Assembly: GCF_030315685.1 (NCBI RefSeq) | Contig: NZ_JASXSI010000002.1 | Span: 248,001 to 312,000, forward strand | Reading direction: 5' to 3' | Origin: Gordonia sp. ABSL11-1 | Lineage (GTDB): Bacteria; Actinomycetota; Actinomycetes; Mycobacteriales; Mycobacteriaceae | Length of the DNA: 64,000 nucleotides | Part shown: one piece after another, positions 1 to 8,001 of the stretch | How the letters are laid out: each line of letters begins with the position of its first letter | Position numbering within the stretch: position 1 is the first letter of the stretch | The notes under the pieces: model-generated | The model's database searches: none | Seen by the model: the letters and a program-made list of their open reading frames with translations, nothing else | What the model was told of the DNA's origin: nothing | Made by a program: the position numbers and the translations under genes

Positions 1-1944
1 ATGGCGAGCCTGCGTCCGGACTCACCGGGTGCCGGAGCGCAGGTGGCCTATGGCCGTCTCCTCGACATCCGCACCGAACTGCACCGCATTGCCGGGCGGC
101 CACGCGAGCAGGTCCGCGCTCAGGACGCCGACGAGATCGGCGCCGCCCTGCGCATCGGCGACCGTTTCGACCTCGCCCGGGTGATCAGTGATTCGGCCCG
201 TACCGTCAGCTATTCCATCGACGTCGGCCTGCGGACCGCGGGCAATGCGCTGCCGCGGCGCGGCCTGGCGAAGCTGCGTCGATCGCCCATCCGTCGTCCG
301 CTCGACGAGGGCGTGGTCGAACACAACGGGGAGATCGTGCTGGCGCGCAACGCTATTCCGAGCAAAGACCCCGGCCTGATCCTGCGCGTGGCGTCGGCGT
401 CGGCGCGGACCGGACTGCCGATCAGCGCGTCGACCCTGAGCCGTCTTGCCGACTACGCGCCCGAACTCCGCGAACCATGGCCGTCCGAGGCGCTCAGCGA
501 TCTGCTGGTCCTGCTCGGTTCCGGACATCACATGGTGGATCCGGTCGAGGCGCTCGACCGCACCGGGCTATGGGGCCGGCTGCTGCCCGAATGGGGTGCC
601 GTGCGAGACCTGCCGCCGCGCGACGCGATCCACACCTGGACCGTCGACCGCCACCTCGTCGAGACCGCCGCGCATGCCGGTTCGATGACCACCCGGGTGT
701 CGCGCCCCGATCTCCTGGTGCTCGGGGCGCTGATCCACGACCTGGGTAAAGGCCGAGGCGCCGACCACAGCATCGTCGGGGCCGAACTGGCCATCCAGAT
801 CGGCAACCGGTTCGGCCTGTGGCCGCAGGACGTCACGGTGTTGTCGGAGATGGTGCGTCATCATCTGCTGTTGCCGACCGTGGCGACCCGACGCGACCTC
901 GACGACCCGGCGACCGCCGAGATGGTCGCGGAGACGTTGGGCCACAACCGCGTTCTGCTCGAGTTGCTGGCCACCCTGGCCGAGGCCGATTCGCTGGCCA
1001 CCGGTCCGGGGGTCTGGGGTGAGTGGAAGGCCTCGCTGATCAGCGAGCTCGTCCGACGCGCGCTGCGGCTGATCGACGGCGGTGAGTTGGCGCGCCCGGA
1101 GCCGTTGGACCCCGAGCAGATCCGTCTCGCCGAGGCCGGTGGTTTCTCCGTCGAGATCGTGCCTGCGGACGGCCCGCACACCTACCGCGTCACGATGGTC
1201 GCGCCCGATCAGCCCGGTCTGCTGTCGAAGATGGCCGGCGTGCTCGGGCTCAACGGCCTGCGGTCACATTCGGCGACCGTCCAATGTCATGCGGCGAGTG
1301 CGGTGAACACGTTCATCGTCGTGCCGATGTTCGGCAGTCCGCCAGAAGCCGGCCTGATGCGCCAGCAGCTGATGGCTGCCGTCGAGGGCAAGGTCGACGT
1401 GCTCGCACGACTCGACGCCCGCGAGGCCGACTCCCCGATCCCGACAATCGGCTCCATCATGGTGCCGCCGGGCGCGGCTGCCGGGACGGGTGCGTCGGCG
1501 GGCAGCACCGACCCCGCCGTCGACGGCGCGGGTCATCCGAAGACCGCGGTGCCGGCGCTGTTCGCGGTCGCGCCCCCGCGGATCATCTGGGTGGACCCGG
1601 TCACCGGAACCGACGCCGATTCGGCAACGGCCGATTCGGATGAGCCGTCCGCGGAGGTGCTGATGGAACTGCGCACCGACGATCGCATCGGGCTGCTCAG
1701 CCGCGTCAGCGCGGTCATCGAGCGCCACCGCGCGCAGGTTCGGTGGGCGAAGGTGGCGACCCTCGGCAGTACCGTCGTCGACACGTTCTGCCTGCTCCTG
1801 CCCGACGACACGGCGGCCGCGCGACAGGCACTCGCCGACGACGTCCTCACGGTGTGCCCGCCGCCCCAGCCGCGGGCGGAGTCCGACGGCGACGGCCCGC
1901 AGGCAGCCGGGGGAACGGCACGGTCCGGGGTGCCGATCAGCTGA
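1..1944 (+). CDS. glnD: [Protein-PII] uridylyltransferase/uridylyl-removing enzyme, 5'-truncated by window edge
   Basis: This is the C-terminal part of GlnD, which adds UMP to and removes it from PII signal proteins according to glutamine supply. The gene is cut by the window: the N-terminal nucleotidyltransferase core is absent, so the ATG at base 1 is probably an internal codon. What remains is the helical linker, an HD hydrolase domain (LIHDLGKG, with H246 and D247 in this reading) that performs UMP removal, and two ACT domains at about residues 393-480 and 553-620 that sense glutamine. A Gly/Ala/Ser-rich spacer lies between the ACT domains. ffh follows after 78 bp on the same strand, as in mycobacteria. 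Identity is firm; the true start lies outside the window. Confidence 0.93.
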   Translation: MASLRPDSPGAGAQVAYGRLLDIRTELHRIAGRPREQVRAQDADEIGAALRIGDRFDLARVISDSARTVSYSIDVGLRTAGNALPRRGLAKLRRSPIRRPLDEGVVEHNGEIVLARNAIPSKDPGLILRVASASARTGLPISASTLSRLADYAPELREPWPSEALSDLLVLLGSGHHMVDPVEALDRTGLWGRLLPEWGAVRDLPPRDAIHTWTVDRHLVETAAHAGSMTTRVSRPDLLVLGALIHDLGKGRGADHSIVGAELAIQIGNRFGLWPQDVTVLSEMVRHHLLLPTVATRRDLDDPATAEMVAETLGHNRVLLELLATLAEADSLATGPGVWGEWKASLISELVRRALRLIDGGELARPEPLDPEQIRLAEAGGFSVEIVPADGPHTYRVTMVAPDQPGLLSKMAGVLGLNGLRSHSATVQCHAASAVNTFIVVPMFGSPPEAGLMRQQLMAAVEGKVDVLARLDAREADSPIPTIGSIMVPPGAAAGTGASAGSTDPAVDGAGHPKTAVPALFAVAPPRIIWVDPVTGTDADSATADSDEPSAEVLMELRTDDRIGLLSRVSAVIERHRAQVRWAKVATLGSTVVDTFCLLLPDDTAAARQALADDVLTVCPPPQPRAESDGDGPQAAGGTARSGVPIS

Positions 1945-2022
1945 GCGCCGCGCGGCGCCATCGGCGGGCGATTCTCGCGAGGGCGCGGTGGGTACCGGCC
2001 ACGAGCATGGAAGACTAGGGGA

Positions 2023-3597
2023 ATGTTCGATTCGCTATCCGATCGGTTGGCCGATGCGCTGAAGGACCTGCGGGGCAAAGGGCGGCTGTCCGACGCCGAC
2101 ATCGACCGCACGTGCCGGGAGATCCGGCTCGCGTTGCTCGAGGCCGACGTCTCGCTCCCGGTGGTCCGGGGCTTCATCGCCAAGGTCAAGGAGCGCGCCA
2201 AGGGTGCCGAGGTGTCCGGTGCGCTCAACCCGGCGCAGCAGGTCGTCAAGATCGTCAACGACGAACTGGTCGGCATCCTCGGCGGAGAGACGCGTCGGAT
2301 CGGTTTCGCCAAGAAGCCTCCGACGATCATCATGCTGGCCGGCCTCCAGGGCGCCGGTAAGACGACCCTGGCCGGCAAGCTGGGTCACTGGTTGAAGAAG
2401 CAGGGACACACCCCTCTGCTCGTGGCCTGTGACCTGCAGCGTCCGGGCGCGGTCTCCCAGCTCCAGATCGTCGGCGAGCGCGCAGACGTGAAGGTGTTCG
2501 CGCCGCACCCCGGCACCAGCATCGGTGGTGAGGGCGAACTCGGTGTCACCTCCGGCGACCCGGTGGAGGTCGCGCGCGCCGGTGTCGCCGAGGCGATCGC
2601 CGCACACTACGACGTCGTCGTCATCGACACCGCGGGCCGACTCGGCATCGACGAGGAGCTGATGCGTCAGGCCTCCGACATCCGGGAGGCCACCGACCCC
2701 GACGAGGTCCTGTTCGTCGTCGACGCCATGATCGGCCAGGACGCGGTGACGACGGCCGAGGCGTTCCAGGAGGGTGTCGGGTTCACCGGCGTCGTACTGA
2801 CGAAACTGGACGGCGATGCCCGCGGCGGTGCCGCCCTCTCGGTCCGCGAGGTCACCGGCAGGCCGATCATGTTCGCGTCGTCGGGGGAGAAGCTCGACGA
2901 CTTCGACGTGTTCCATCCCGACCGGATGGCGAGCCGCATCCTCGGCATGGGTGACGTGCTGTCGCTCATCGAGCAGGCCGAACAGCATTGGGACGCACAG
3001 CAGGCCGAGGCCGCCGCGGCGAAGATCACGCAGGGCGAACTCACACTCGAGGACTTCCTCGAGCAGATGCTGATGATCCGCAAGATGGGCCCGATCGGCA
3101 ACATACTCGGCATGCTGCCGGGCGCCGGTCAGATGAAGGACGCCCTGTCGCAGGTGGACGACAGCCAACTCGACCGCGTGCAGGCGATCATCCGGGGCAT
3201 GACCCCTGCCGAACGCGAGAATCCGAAGATCATCAACGCGTCGCGCCGCCTGCGCATCGCCAACGGCTCCGGCGTCACCGTCAGCGAGGTCAACCAGCTC
3301 GTCGACCGATTCTTCGACGCACGCAAGATGATGTCGCAGATGTCCGGGCGCATGGGCATGGGTGGCGGCCGGAAGTCGAACCGCAAGAAGGGCAAGGGGA
3401 AGAAGGGCAAGAACCGCGGACCCACGCCACCGAAGGCACGCGGCGGGTTCCCCGGCATGGGGATGCCGGGTATGCCCGGTGGGATGCCCGCCGGCTTCCC
3501 CGATCTCTCGAACATGCCTGCGGGGCTCGACGAGCTGCCACCCGGACTCGAAGGTCTCGACGTCTCGCAGTTCCAGCAGCCCAAGAAGAAGAAGTAG
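2023..3597 (+). CDS. ffh: Signal recognition particle protein Ffh
   Basis: GTPase subunit of the signal recognition particle; it binds 4.5S RNA and signal sequences of nascent membrane or secreted proteins and docks with FtsY. The order is N domain (1-95), G domain with the P-loop GLQGAGKTT at about 107-115, DTAGRLG near 202 and TKLDGD near 260, then the methionine-rich M domain (from about 300). The C-terminus carries a lysine-rich stretch and a Gly/Met/Pro-rich tail ending in four lysines, typical of actinobacterial Ffh. At 524 aa it is slightly longer than average. The ATG follows AGGGGA at a normal distance. Confidence 0.97.
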   Translation: MFDSLSDRLADALKDLRGKGRLSDADIDRTCREIRLALLEADVSLPVVRGFIAKVKERAKGAEVSGALNPAQQVVKIVNDELVGILGGETRRIGFAKKPPTIIMLAGLQGAGKTTLAGKLGHWLKKQGHTPLLVACDLQRPGAVSQLQIVGERADVKVFAPHPGTSIGGEGELGVTSGDPVEVARAGVAEAIAAHYDVVVIDTAGRLGIDEELMRQASDIREATDPDEVLFVVDAMIGQDAVTTAEAFQEGVGFTGVVLTKLDGDARGGAALSVREVTGRPIMFASSGEKLDDFDVFHPDRMASRILGMGDVLSLIEQAEQHWDAQQAEAAAAKITQGELTLEDFLEQMLMIRKMGPIGNILGMLPGAGQMKDALSQVDDSQLDRVQAIIRGMTPAERENPKIINASRRLRIANGSGVTVSEVNQLVDRFFDARKMMSQMSGRMGMGGGRKSNRKKGKGKKGKNRGPTPPKARGGFPGMGMPGMPGGMPAGFPDLSNMPAGLDELPPGLEGLDVSQFQQPKKKK

Positions 3598-3639
3598 TCC
3601 GACCGAGCACCACGCGACACGGGAGGCCCTGACCGCAGC

Positions 3640-4797
3640 ATGCCCGATTCCGCCCAGACTGATACCGACCAGATCGATTCCGCCTCAACCGATTCCCGTT
3701 CGATGTCCTCGGGGCCGGCCGGCGAGGTCCGCCACTACCGCGGTCGCGACCCGTTCACCGACGAGGGCATCGACCTGTGGGTCGTCGGCGACCGGATCAC
3801 CCGGGAACCGGTGGCGTCGGCGCGAACGGTCGTCGACGGCGGCTGGATCATCCCCGGACTGGTGGATGCACACAATCACGTCGGCATCGCCCCCGGGCTG
3901 GGGGTGACGATCGATCGTGCGCGCGGGTACGCGATGGAGGATGCGCGGGCCGGGACGCTGCTCATCCGCGAGGTCGGCTCACCGCTGGACACCCATCCAC
4001 TCGACGACGATCCGGCGTGCCCTCGGTTCATCCGCTCCGGTAAGCACATCGCGCGGCCCAAGCGCTATCTGCGCGACTACGGCGTCGACCTGGAGAATCC
4101 CGACGAACTCGCCGACGAGGTCCGACGACAGGCGCGCAGCGGTGACGGCTGGGTGAAGATCGTCGGGGACTGGATCGACCGCGAGGTGGGTGACCTCACC
4201 CCCTTGTGGACCCGAACCCAACTCGACGCGGCCGTGGCCGCGGCGCACGAGCAGGGTGCCCGCATCACTGCGCACGTGTTCGGCGCGGACGCCTTGCCCG
4301 ATCTGATCGCGGCGAGCGTCGACTGCATCGAGCACGGCACCGGACTCACGACCGACCTGATGGATCAGATGGTCGAGCACTCGATCGGCTTGGTGCCCAC
4401 ACTCATCCAGGTGCAGAACTTCCCCGGGATCGCCGACGGCGCCGACCGTTTCCCGCGCTATCAGGCCACCATGCGCGCGTTGTACGACAACGCCGGCACG
4501 GTGTTCGACGCCGCCCGGGAGGCCGGCGTGGCGATGTTCGCGGGCACGGATGCGGGCGGATTCGTCGGGCACGGGCGCATCGTCGACGAGATCGAGGCGA
4601 TGGCCGCGATCGGGTTCGGTGCCCGGCGCGCGCTGCACGCCGCGACGGTCGCGCCGCGCACCTGGCTCGACGCCGGGGGACTGCTCGCCGAGGGAGACCG
4701 CGCCGACTTCATCGTCCTCGACGACGACCCGGGTGAGGACCTGACGACATTGCGTCGGCCACGCGAGATCGTTTGCTCCGGGCTAACTGTGGGCTAA
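3640..4797 (+). CDS. Amidohydrolase family protein
   Basis: A metal-dependent hydrolase of the imidazolonepropionase/dipeptidase-like amidohydrolase superfamily; the substrate cannot be read from sequence. The metal-binding HxH is at H78/H80 (VDAHNHVG), further candidate ligands lie in ITAHVFG and FAGTDAGG, and a small beta domain begins before the barrel. There is no signal peptide, so it is probably cytosolic. GGGAGG lies about 14 bp before the ATG. An amidohydrolase also follows ffh in mycobacteria (Rv2915c, from memory). The last codons contain an 8-bp direct repeat (GGGCTAAC at 4780 and 4791). Confidence 0.85.
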   Translation: MPDSAQTDTDQIDSASTDSRSMSSGPAGEVRHYRGRDPFTDEGIDLWVVGDRITREPVASARTVVDGGWIIPGLVDAHNHVGIAPGLGVTIDRARGYAMEDARAGTLLIREVGSPLDTHPLDDDPACPRFIRSGKHIARPKRYLRDYGVDLENPDELADEVRRQARSGDGWVKIVGDWIDREVGDLTPLWTRTQLDAAVAAAHEQGARITAHVFGADALPDLIAASVDCIEHGTGLTTDLMDQMVEHSIGLVPTLIQVQNFPGIADGADRFPRYQATMRALYDNAGTVFDAAREAGVAMFAGTDAGGFVGHGRIVDEIEAMAAIGFGARRALHAATVAPRTWLDAGGLLAEGDRADFIVLDDDPGEDLTTLRRPREIVCSGLTVG

Positions 4798-4891
4798 CGG
4801 TCTCCTGAGTGGGACTCGGACAAAAACCCAGTTCAGCCCCGTCGGTGTGAGCCGTTTGTGTGACGTATTCCACGCCCTCCACGCTGGTATC

Positions 4892-4917
4892 GCTAACTTA
4901 CCGGCTGGTAAAGTAGC
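4892..4917. repeat. Imperfect inverted repeat, operator-like
   Basis: GCTAACTTACC - GGCT - GGTAAAGTAGC: 9 of 11 positions match across the dyad, with a perfect TTACC/GGTAA core. Its size and spacing are those of many TetR/GntR operators, but no regulator gene is adjacent, so this is only a candidate binding site. Confidence 0.4.
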
Positions 4918-5034
4918 CGTCGCGTTGCAAGGGTTCGCGGGCGTGCGCACCCCATCGGCAATCGCGTCGCAGCAGGTCAGGGGAGGGCCGCGCGACCATG
5001 CGGTACACCGGCGGCGGAGCGCGCCCGATGTACG

Positions 5035-5076
5035 CGACATGTGGTTACCTTCAGCGGGGTGGGTAACCACATGTCG
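5035..5076. repeat. Perfect 15-bp inverted repeat (hairpin or operator)
   Basis: CGACATGTGGTTACC at 5035-5049 is exactly reverse-complementary to GGTAACCACATGTCG at 5062-5076, with a 12-nt loop. No T-run follows on either strand. It could terminate amidohydrolase transcripts, act as an operator, or be a remnant of a mobile repeat. Confidence 0.75.
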
Positions 5077-5141
5077 AACCCGACCTGGCCGTCCACCCGG
5101 GGTTGCGGGTGACCATGCATCGTGTGCGCCCGGTCCGTCCC

Positions 5142-5175
5142 GCGATTTCGCGAGGGCCGACCCGTCTGGCAGAAT
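5142..5175 (+). promoter_or_regulatory. Probable rpsP operon promoter
   Basis: GCGATTTCGC at 5142-5151 covers the -35 region and GTCTGGCAGAAT at 5164-5175 ends in a CAGAAT -10 hexamer; TTCGCG and CAGAAT are 17 bp apart. The same two blocks at almost the same spacing occur upstream of rplS (9998-10032), which supports a functional promoter. The ATTT in the first block is the loop of a small CGCG/CGCG dyad. Confidence 0.6.
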
Positions 5176-5305
5176 GACACGCTGGTTCGTCGGAGCCGGT
5201 CACGTACCGACCGACGGTCACACCGATACAGATCGCAAAACCGGGTTCGCCGTACGGGCGGATCGCCGAATTGCGCAGTGACCACTCGAGGAAGAAGTAG
5301 AAGAC

Positions 5306-5767
5306 ATGGCTGTCAAGATCAAGCTCACGCGGCTCGGCAAGATCCGTAACCCGCAGTACCGCATCGTCGTCGCCGATTCTCGGACCCGCCGCAACGGCCG
5401 GGTGATCGAGACCATCGGCAAGTACCACCCCAAGGAGGAGCCGAGCCTGATCGAGGTCGACTCCGAGCGCGCACAGTACTGGCTGGGCGTCGGCGCGCAG
5501 CCGACCGAGCCGGTCGCCGCGATCCTCAAGGTCACCGGCGACTGGCAGAAGTTCAAGGGCCTTCCGGGCGCCGAGGGCACTCTGAAGACCGCCGAGCCGA
5601 AGCCGTCCAAGCTCGACCTGTTCAACGCTGCACTGGCCGCCGCCGACAGTGAGCCGGTCGCCGAGGCCGTCACCCCCAAGAAGAAGGCCGCCAAGAAGGC
5701 CGACGAGGCTCCGGCCGAGACCGCCGACGCCGCTCCGGCCGCCGAGGGTGACAAGGCCGACGCGTGA
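5306..5767 (+). CDS. rpsP: 30S ribosomal protein S16
   Basis: Small-subunit assembly protein. The S16 fold occupies about residues 1-80 (starting [12 protein letters not shown]), followed by the Ala/Lys/Glu-rich C-terminal extension usual in actinobacteria, giving 153 aa. GAGGAAG sits about 10 bp before the ATG. It is the first gene of the rpsP-khpA-rimM-trmD operon; its TGA overlaps the next GTG (GTGA). Confidence 0.98.
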   Translation: MAVKIKLTRLGKIRNPQYRIVVADSRTRRNGRVIETIGKYHPKEEPSLIEVDSERAQYWLGVGAQPTEPVAAILKVTGDWQKFKGLPGAEGTLKTAEPKPSKLDLFNAALAAADSEPVAEAVTPKKKAAKKADEAPAETADAAPAAEGDKADA

Positions 5768-6006
5768 GCGCTGTCGTCGCCGACGCGGTCGAGCATCTCG
5801 TCCGCGGCATCGTCGCCAACCCCGATGACGTCCGGGTGGAGATGATCACCGGGCGTCGTGGGCGCCTGGTCGAGGTCCACGTCAACCCGGACGACCTCGG
5901 CAAGGTCATCGGCCGTAACGGCCGTACCGCGACCGCTCTGCGCACCCTCGTCTCCGGCATCGGAGGCCGGGGTATGCGTGTCGACATCGTCGACACCGAT
6001 CGCTGA
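5764..6006 (+). CDS. khpA: KH-domain RNA-binding protein KhpA
   Basis: A single KH domain of 80 aa with the GxxG-type loop IGRNGRTA near residue 56. KhpA binds RNA, often with KhpB/Jag, and influences cell elongation and translation in Gram-positive bacteria. The GTG start overlaps the rpsP stop as GTGA, so expression is probably translationally coupled. Length and position between rpsP and rimM match the mycobacterial homologue Rv2908c. Confidence 0.93.
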   Translation: MSAVVADAVEHLVRGIVANPDDVRVEMITGRRGRLVEVHVNPDDLGKVIGRNGRTATALRTLVSGIGGRGMRVDIVDTDR

Positions 6007-6023
6007 GCGACACCGACTCCGCG

Positions 6024-6539
6024 ATGGATCTCGTGGTGGGCCGTGTGGCCAGATCGCACGGTGTGCGCGGCGAGGTCGTGGTCGACATCCGCACCGACGA
6101 GCCGGAGGTGCGCTTCGCGCCGGGGGCATCCCTGCGCGGGCGACTCCCTCATGGCGGCGGTGACAAGACCTTCACGGTGACAGCCGCCCGGAATCATGCC
6201 GGGCGGCTGTTGCTGTCCCTGGACGACGTCGCCGACCGGACCGCAGCCGACGCCCTGCGCGGCACGCTGTTCCTGATCGACAGCTCCGAGGTCGACTCGG
6301 GGCCGGACCCGGACGCGTTCTACGACCACGAACTCGAGGGCCTGCCCGTGTCCACGATCTCCGGCGTCGAGGTGGGGATCGTGTCGTCGGTGCTGCATCT
6401 GCCGGCCAACGATGTCCTCGCGGTGCGCACACCGGCGGGCGGTGAGGTCCTCATCCCGTTCGTCCGCGAGATCGTGCCGACGGTGACCGCCGAGCGGATC
6501 GAGATCGATCCGCCGGACGGTCTCCTCGATGAGGACTGA
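6024..6539 (+). CDS. rimM: Ribosome maturation factor RimM
   Basis: Assists maturation of the 30S head by binding S19. An N-terminal beta-barrel RimM domain ([18 protein letters not shown]) is followed by a C-terminal PRC-barrel (about 95-165, [12 protein letters not shown]). Length is normal at 171 aa. The start is 17 bp after khpA and trmD begins 2 bp after the stop. A perfect 12-bp stem is encoded within the gene at 6180-6210. Confidence 0.97.
   Translation: MDLVVGRVARSHGVRGEVVVDIRTDEPEVRFAPGASLRGRLPHGGGDKTFTVTAARNHAGRLLLSLDDVADRTAADALRGTLFLIDSSEVDSGPDPDAFYDHELEGLPVSTISGVEVGIVSSVLHLPANDVLAVRTPAGGEVLIPFVREIVPTVTAERIEIDPPDGLLDED
6180..6210 (+). other. Strong hairpin inside rimM coding sequence
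   Basis: ACAGCCGCCCGG (6180-6191) pairs perfectly with CCGGGCGGCTGT (6199-6210) around a 7-nt loop. It resembles a GC-rich terminator without a long U-run and lies in the first third of rimM. It may be chance in a GC-rich frame or may attenuate rimM-trmD relative to rpsP. Confidence 0.5.
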
Positions 6540-6541
6540 TC

Positions 6542-7279
6542 ATGCGTATCGACATCGTCTCCATCTTCCCCGAGTACCTCGCACCGCTTCGGGTCGCGTT
6601 GCTGGGCAAGGCAATCGACGCCGGCACCATCACCGTCGACGTCCACGACCTGCGCGACTGGACACACGACGTCCATCGCAGCGTCGACGACTCGCCCTAT
6701 GGCGGCGGGCCCGGCATGGTGATGAAACCGCAGGTCTGGGGTCCGTGCCTGGACGACGTGTGCCCCGACGACGCGGTGCTCGTCGTACCGACGCCGGCAG
6801 GACGTCCCTTCACCCAGGCGACCGCGCAGCGGTGGAGCGCCGAACGGCATCTGGTGTTCGCCTGCGGCCGCTATGAGGGCATCGACCAGCGTGTGTTCGA
6901 CGACGCCGCCCGCCGCGTACACGTGGAGGAGGTCTCTCTCGGCGACTTCGTCTTGATCGGCGGCGAGGTCGCGACGATGGCGATGATCGAGGCGACGGTG
7001 CGGCTCATCGACGGAGTGCTCGGCAATCCGCAGTCGCACCAAGAGGATTCGTTCTCCGACGGACTCCTCGAAGGTCCCAGCTACACGCGTCCGGTCACGT
7101 GGCGTGATCTCGACGTCCCGCCGGTGTTGCTCTCGGGCGATCACGCGAAGGTCGCCGCATGGCGTCGCGAACAGTCCCTCACGCGAACGCGGGAGCGGCG
7201 GCCCGATCTCCTGGACGGTCGCGCCACCGGGCGATCGTCGGGCGGCGACGACGTGCCCGCGACGGACACCGCCCGATAG
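6542..7279 (+). CDS. trmD: tRNA (guanine-N1-)-methyltransferase
   Basis: Methylates G37 of tRNAs reading CNN, UGG and CGG codons, using SAM, and so suppresses +1 frameshifting. The SPOUT trefoil-knot motifs are visible: [11 protein letters not shown] near 58, [14 protein letters not shown] near 105-118 and [12 protein letters not shown] near 137, with a helical C-terminal domain. At 245 aa it is full length. It starts 2 bp after rimM and is the last housekeeping gene of the rpsP operon. Confidence 0.98.
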   Translation: MRIDIVSIFPEYLAPLRVALLGKAIDAGTITVDVHDLRDWTHDVHRSVDDSPYGGGPGMVMKPQVWGPCLDDVCPDDAVLVVPTPAGRPFTQATAQRWSAERHLVFACGRYEGIDQRVFDDAARRVHVEEVSLGDFVLIGGEVATMAMIEATVRLIDGVLGNPQSHQEDSFSDGLLEGPSYTRPVTWRDLDVPPVLLSGDHAKVAAWRREQSLTRTRERRPDLLDGRATGRSSGGDDVPATDTAR

Positions 7280-7304
7280 GATCGGCGCACCGGGAGGGGG
7301 ACCC

Positions 7305-7658
7305 ATGGCGGATCGGTGGTCGGACATGCTCGACGAACTGTCGCGGCAGCGGGCCGAAGTGGCACGCGTCGGCGATGCGCTGCGCACACTGACGGCGCAC
7401 GCGGTGAGTCCGGACCGGCTCGTGTCGGTGACCGTGGACGCCCGCGGTCTGCTCGTCGATCTCGGCATCGATCAGCGCGCCATGCGCCGGTTGCGCGCCG
7501 ATCAGCTCTCCGAGCAGATCACCGTGCTCGTCCGCGACGCCGACCGGCAGCTGACCGACCGACGGAACCAGATCCTCGCCGCAGCCGTCCAACCAGTACC
7601 GGACTATGCCGATGTCCGGCTGTGTGGCGACGGACCGACGGAGGCAAGTGATGACTGA
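7305..7658 (+). CDS. YbaB/EbfC-family protein, first gene of a type VII-secretion-like cassette
   Basis: A 117-aa protein beginning MADRWSDMLDELSRQ with a central stretch (LLVDLGIDQRAMRRLRADQ) that resembles YbaB/EbfC nucleoid proteins, a fold common in type VII secretion (ESX) loci. An N-terminal helix precedes a beta-rich core and a C-terminal helix. The ATG at 7305 is chosen because GGGAGGGGG precedes it by 4 bp; the open frame extends upstream into trmD without a better start. It overlaps the next gene by 8 bp, suggesting coupling. No trmD-linked counterpart is known to me in M. tuberculosis, so it is probably an insertion. The family call is moderate; the role is unknown. Confidence 0.65.
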   Translation: MADRWSDMLDELSRQRAEVARVGDALRTLTAHAVSPDRLVSVTVDARGLLVDLGIDQRAMRRLRADQLSEQITVLVRDADRQLTDRRNQILAAAVQPVPDYADVRLCGDGPTEASDD

Positions 7659-8001
7659 CACCGACGGACCGGCCGCGGGCGTGTGGCCCCGGGAGTTGGC
7701 AGTCGATCCCGCCGCCGTCGCAGGCCTCGACGAGGTGTTGGCGTCGGCGGGTGCGTACCTGAGCCGGCTGATCACCGACGCGGATACGGCGCTCGACGCG
7801 GTGGACGCGGCCATCGGGGTCGACGCCGCCGCGCAGGCATTCCGTGCCGGGTTCTCCCTGCGCAACCACGCGATCAGGGCGTCCGCTGAGACGGCGCTGG
7901 CCCACCTCGAGGATCACCGCGCCCGGCTCCGACGGGGTGCACGTATCGTCGGCGAGGCGGATCACGATGTGGCGCTGCGACTCTCGGACGGCGGCCGGTG
8001 A
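7651..8001 (+). CDS. EspC-like/WXG100-sized type VII secretion target
   Basis: A 116-aa protein, predicted almost wholly helical, with an opening (LAVDPAAVAGLDEVLASAG) like ESX secretion-associated EspC/DUF2580 proteins, which are small helical-hairpin partners exported by type VII systems. There is no WxG in the turn and no clear C-terminal YxxxD/E, so the assignment rests on size, helicity and context. The ATG at 7651 follows GGAGG. It overlaps the previous gene by 8 bp and the next by 4 bp (GTGA), so the three genes form a tight unit. Confidence 0.55.
   Translation: MTDTDGPAAGVWPRELAVDPAAVAGLDEVLASAGAYLSRLITDADTALDAVDAAIGVDAAAQAFRAGFSLRNHAIRASAETALAHLEDHRARLRRGARIVGEADHDVALRLSDGGR

Larger units (their letters stand above)
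4798..5305. other. 508-bp intergenic region upstream of rpsP
   Basis: No convincing gene is present. Open frames on both strands lack a Shine-Dalgarno sequence and any recognisable family. The region holds an imperfect dyad at 4892-4917, a perfect 15-bp inverted repeat at 5035-5076 and a probable rpsP promoter at 5142-5175, annotated separately. About 130 bp separate that promoter from the rpsP start, leaving room for a leader. Confidence 0.7.

Noticed and set aside
4847..5281. Open frames of 95-144 codons in the gap before rpsP
   Set aside because: No Shine-Dalgarno, no family resemblance, and they run through the inverted repeat and promoter.
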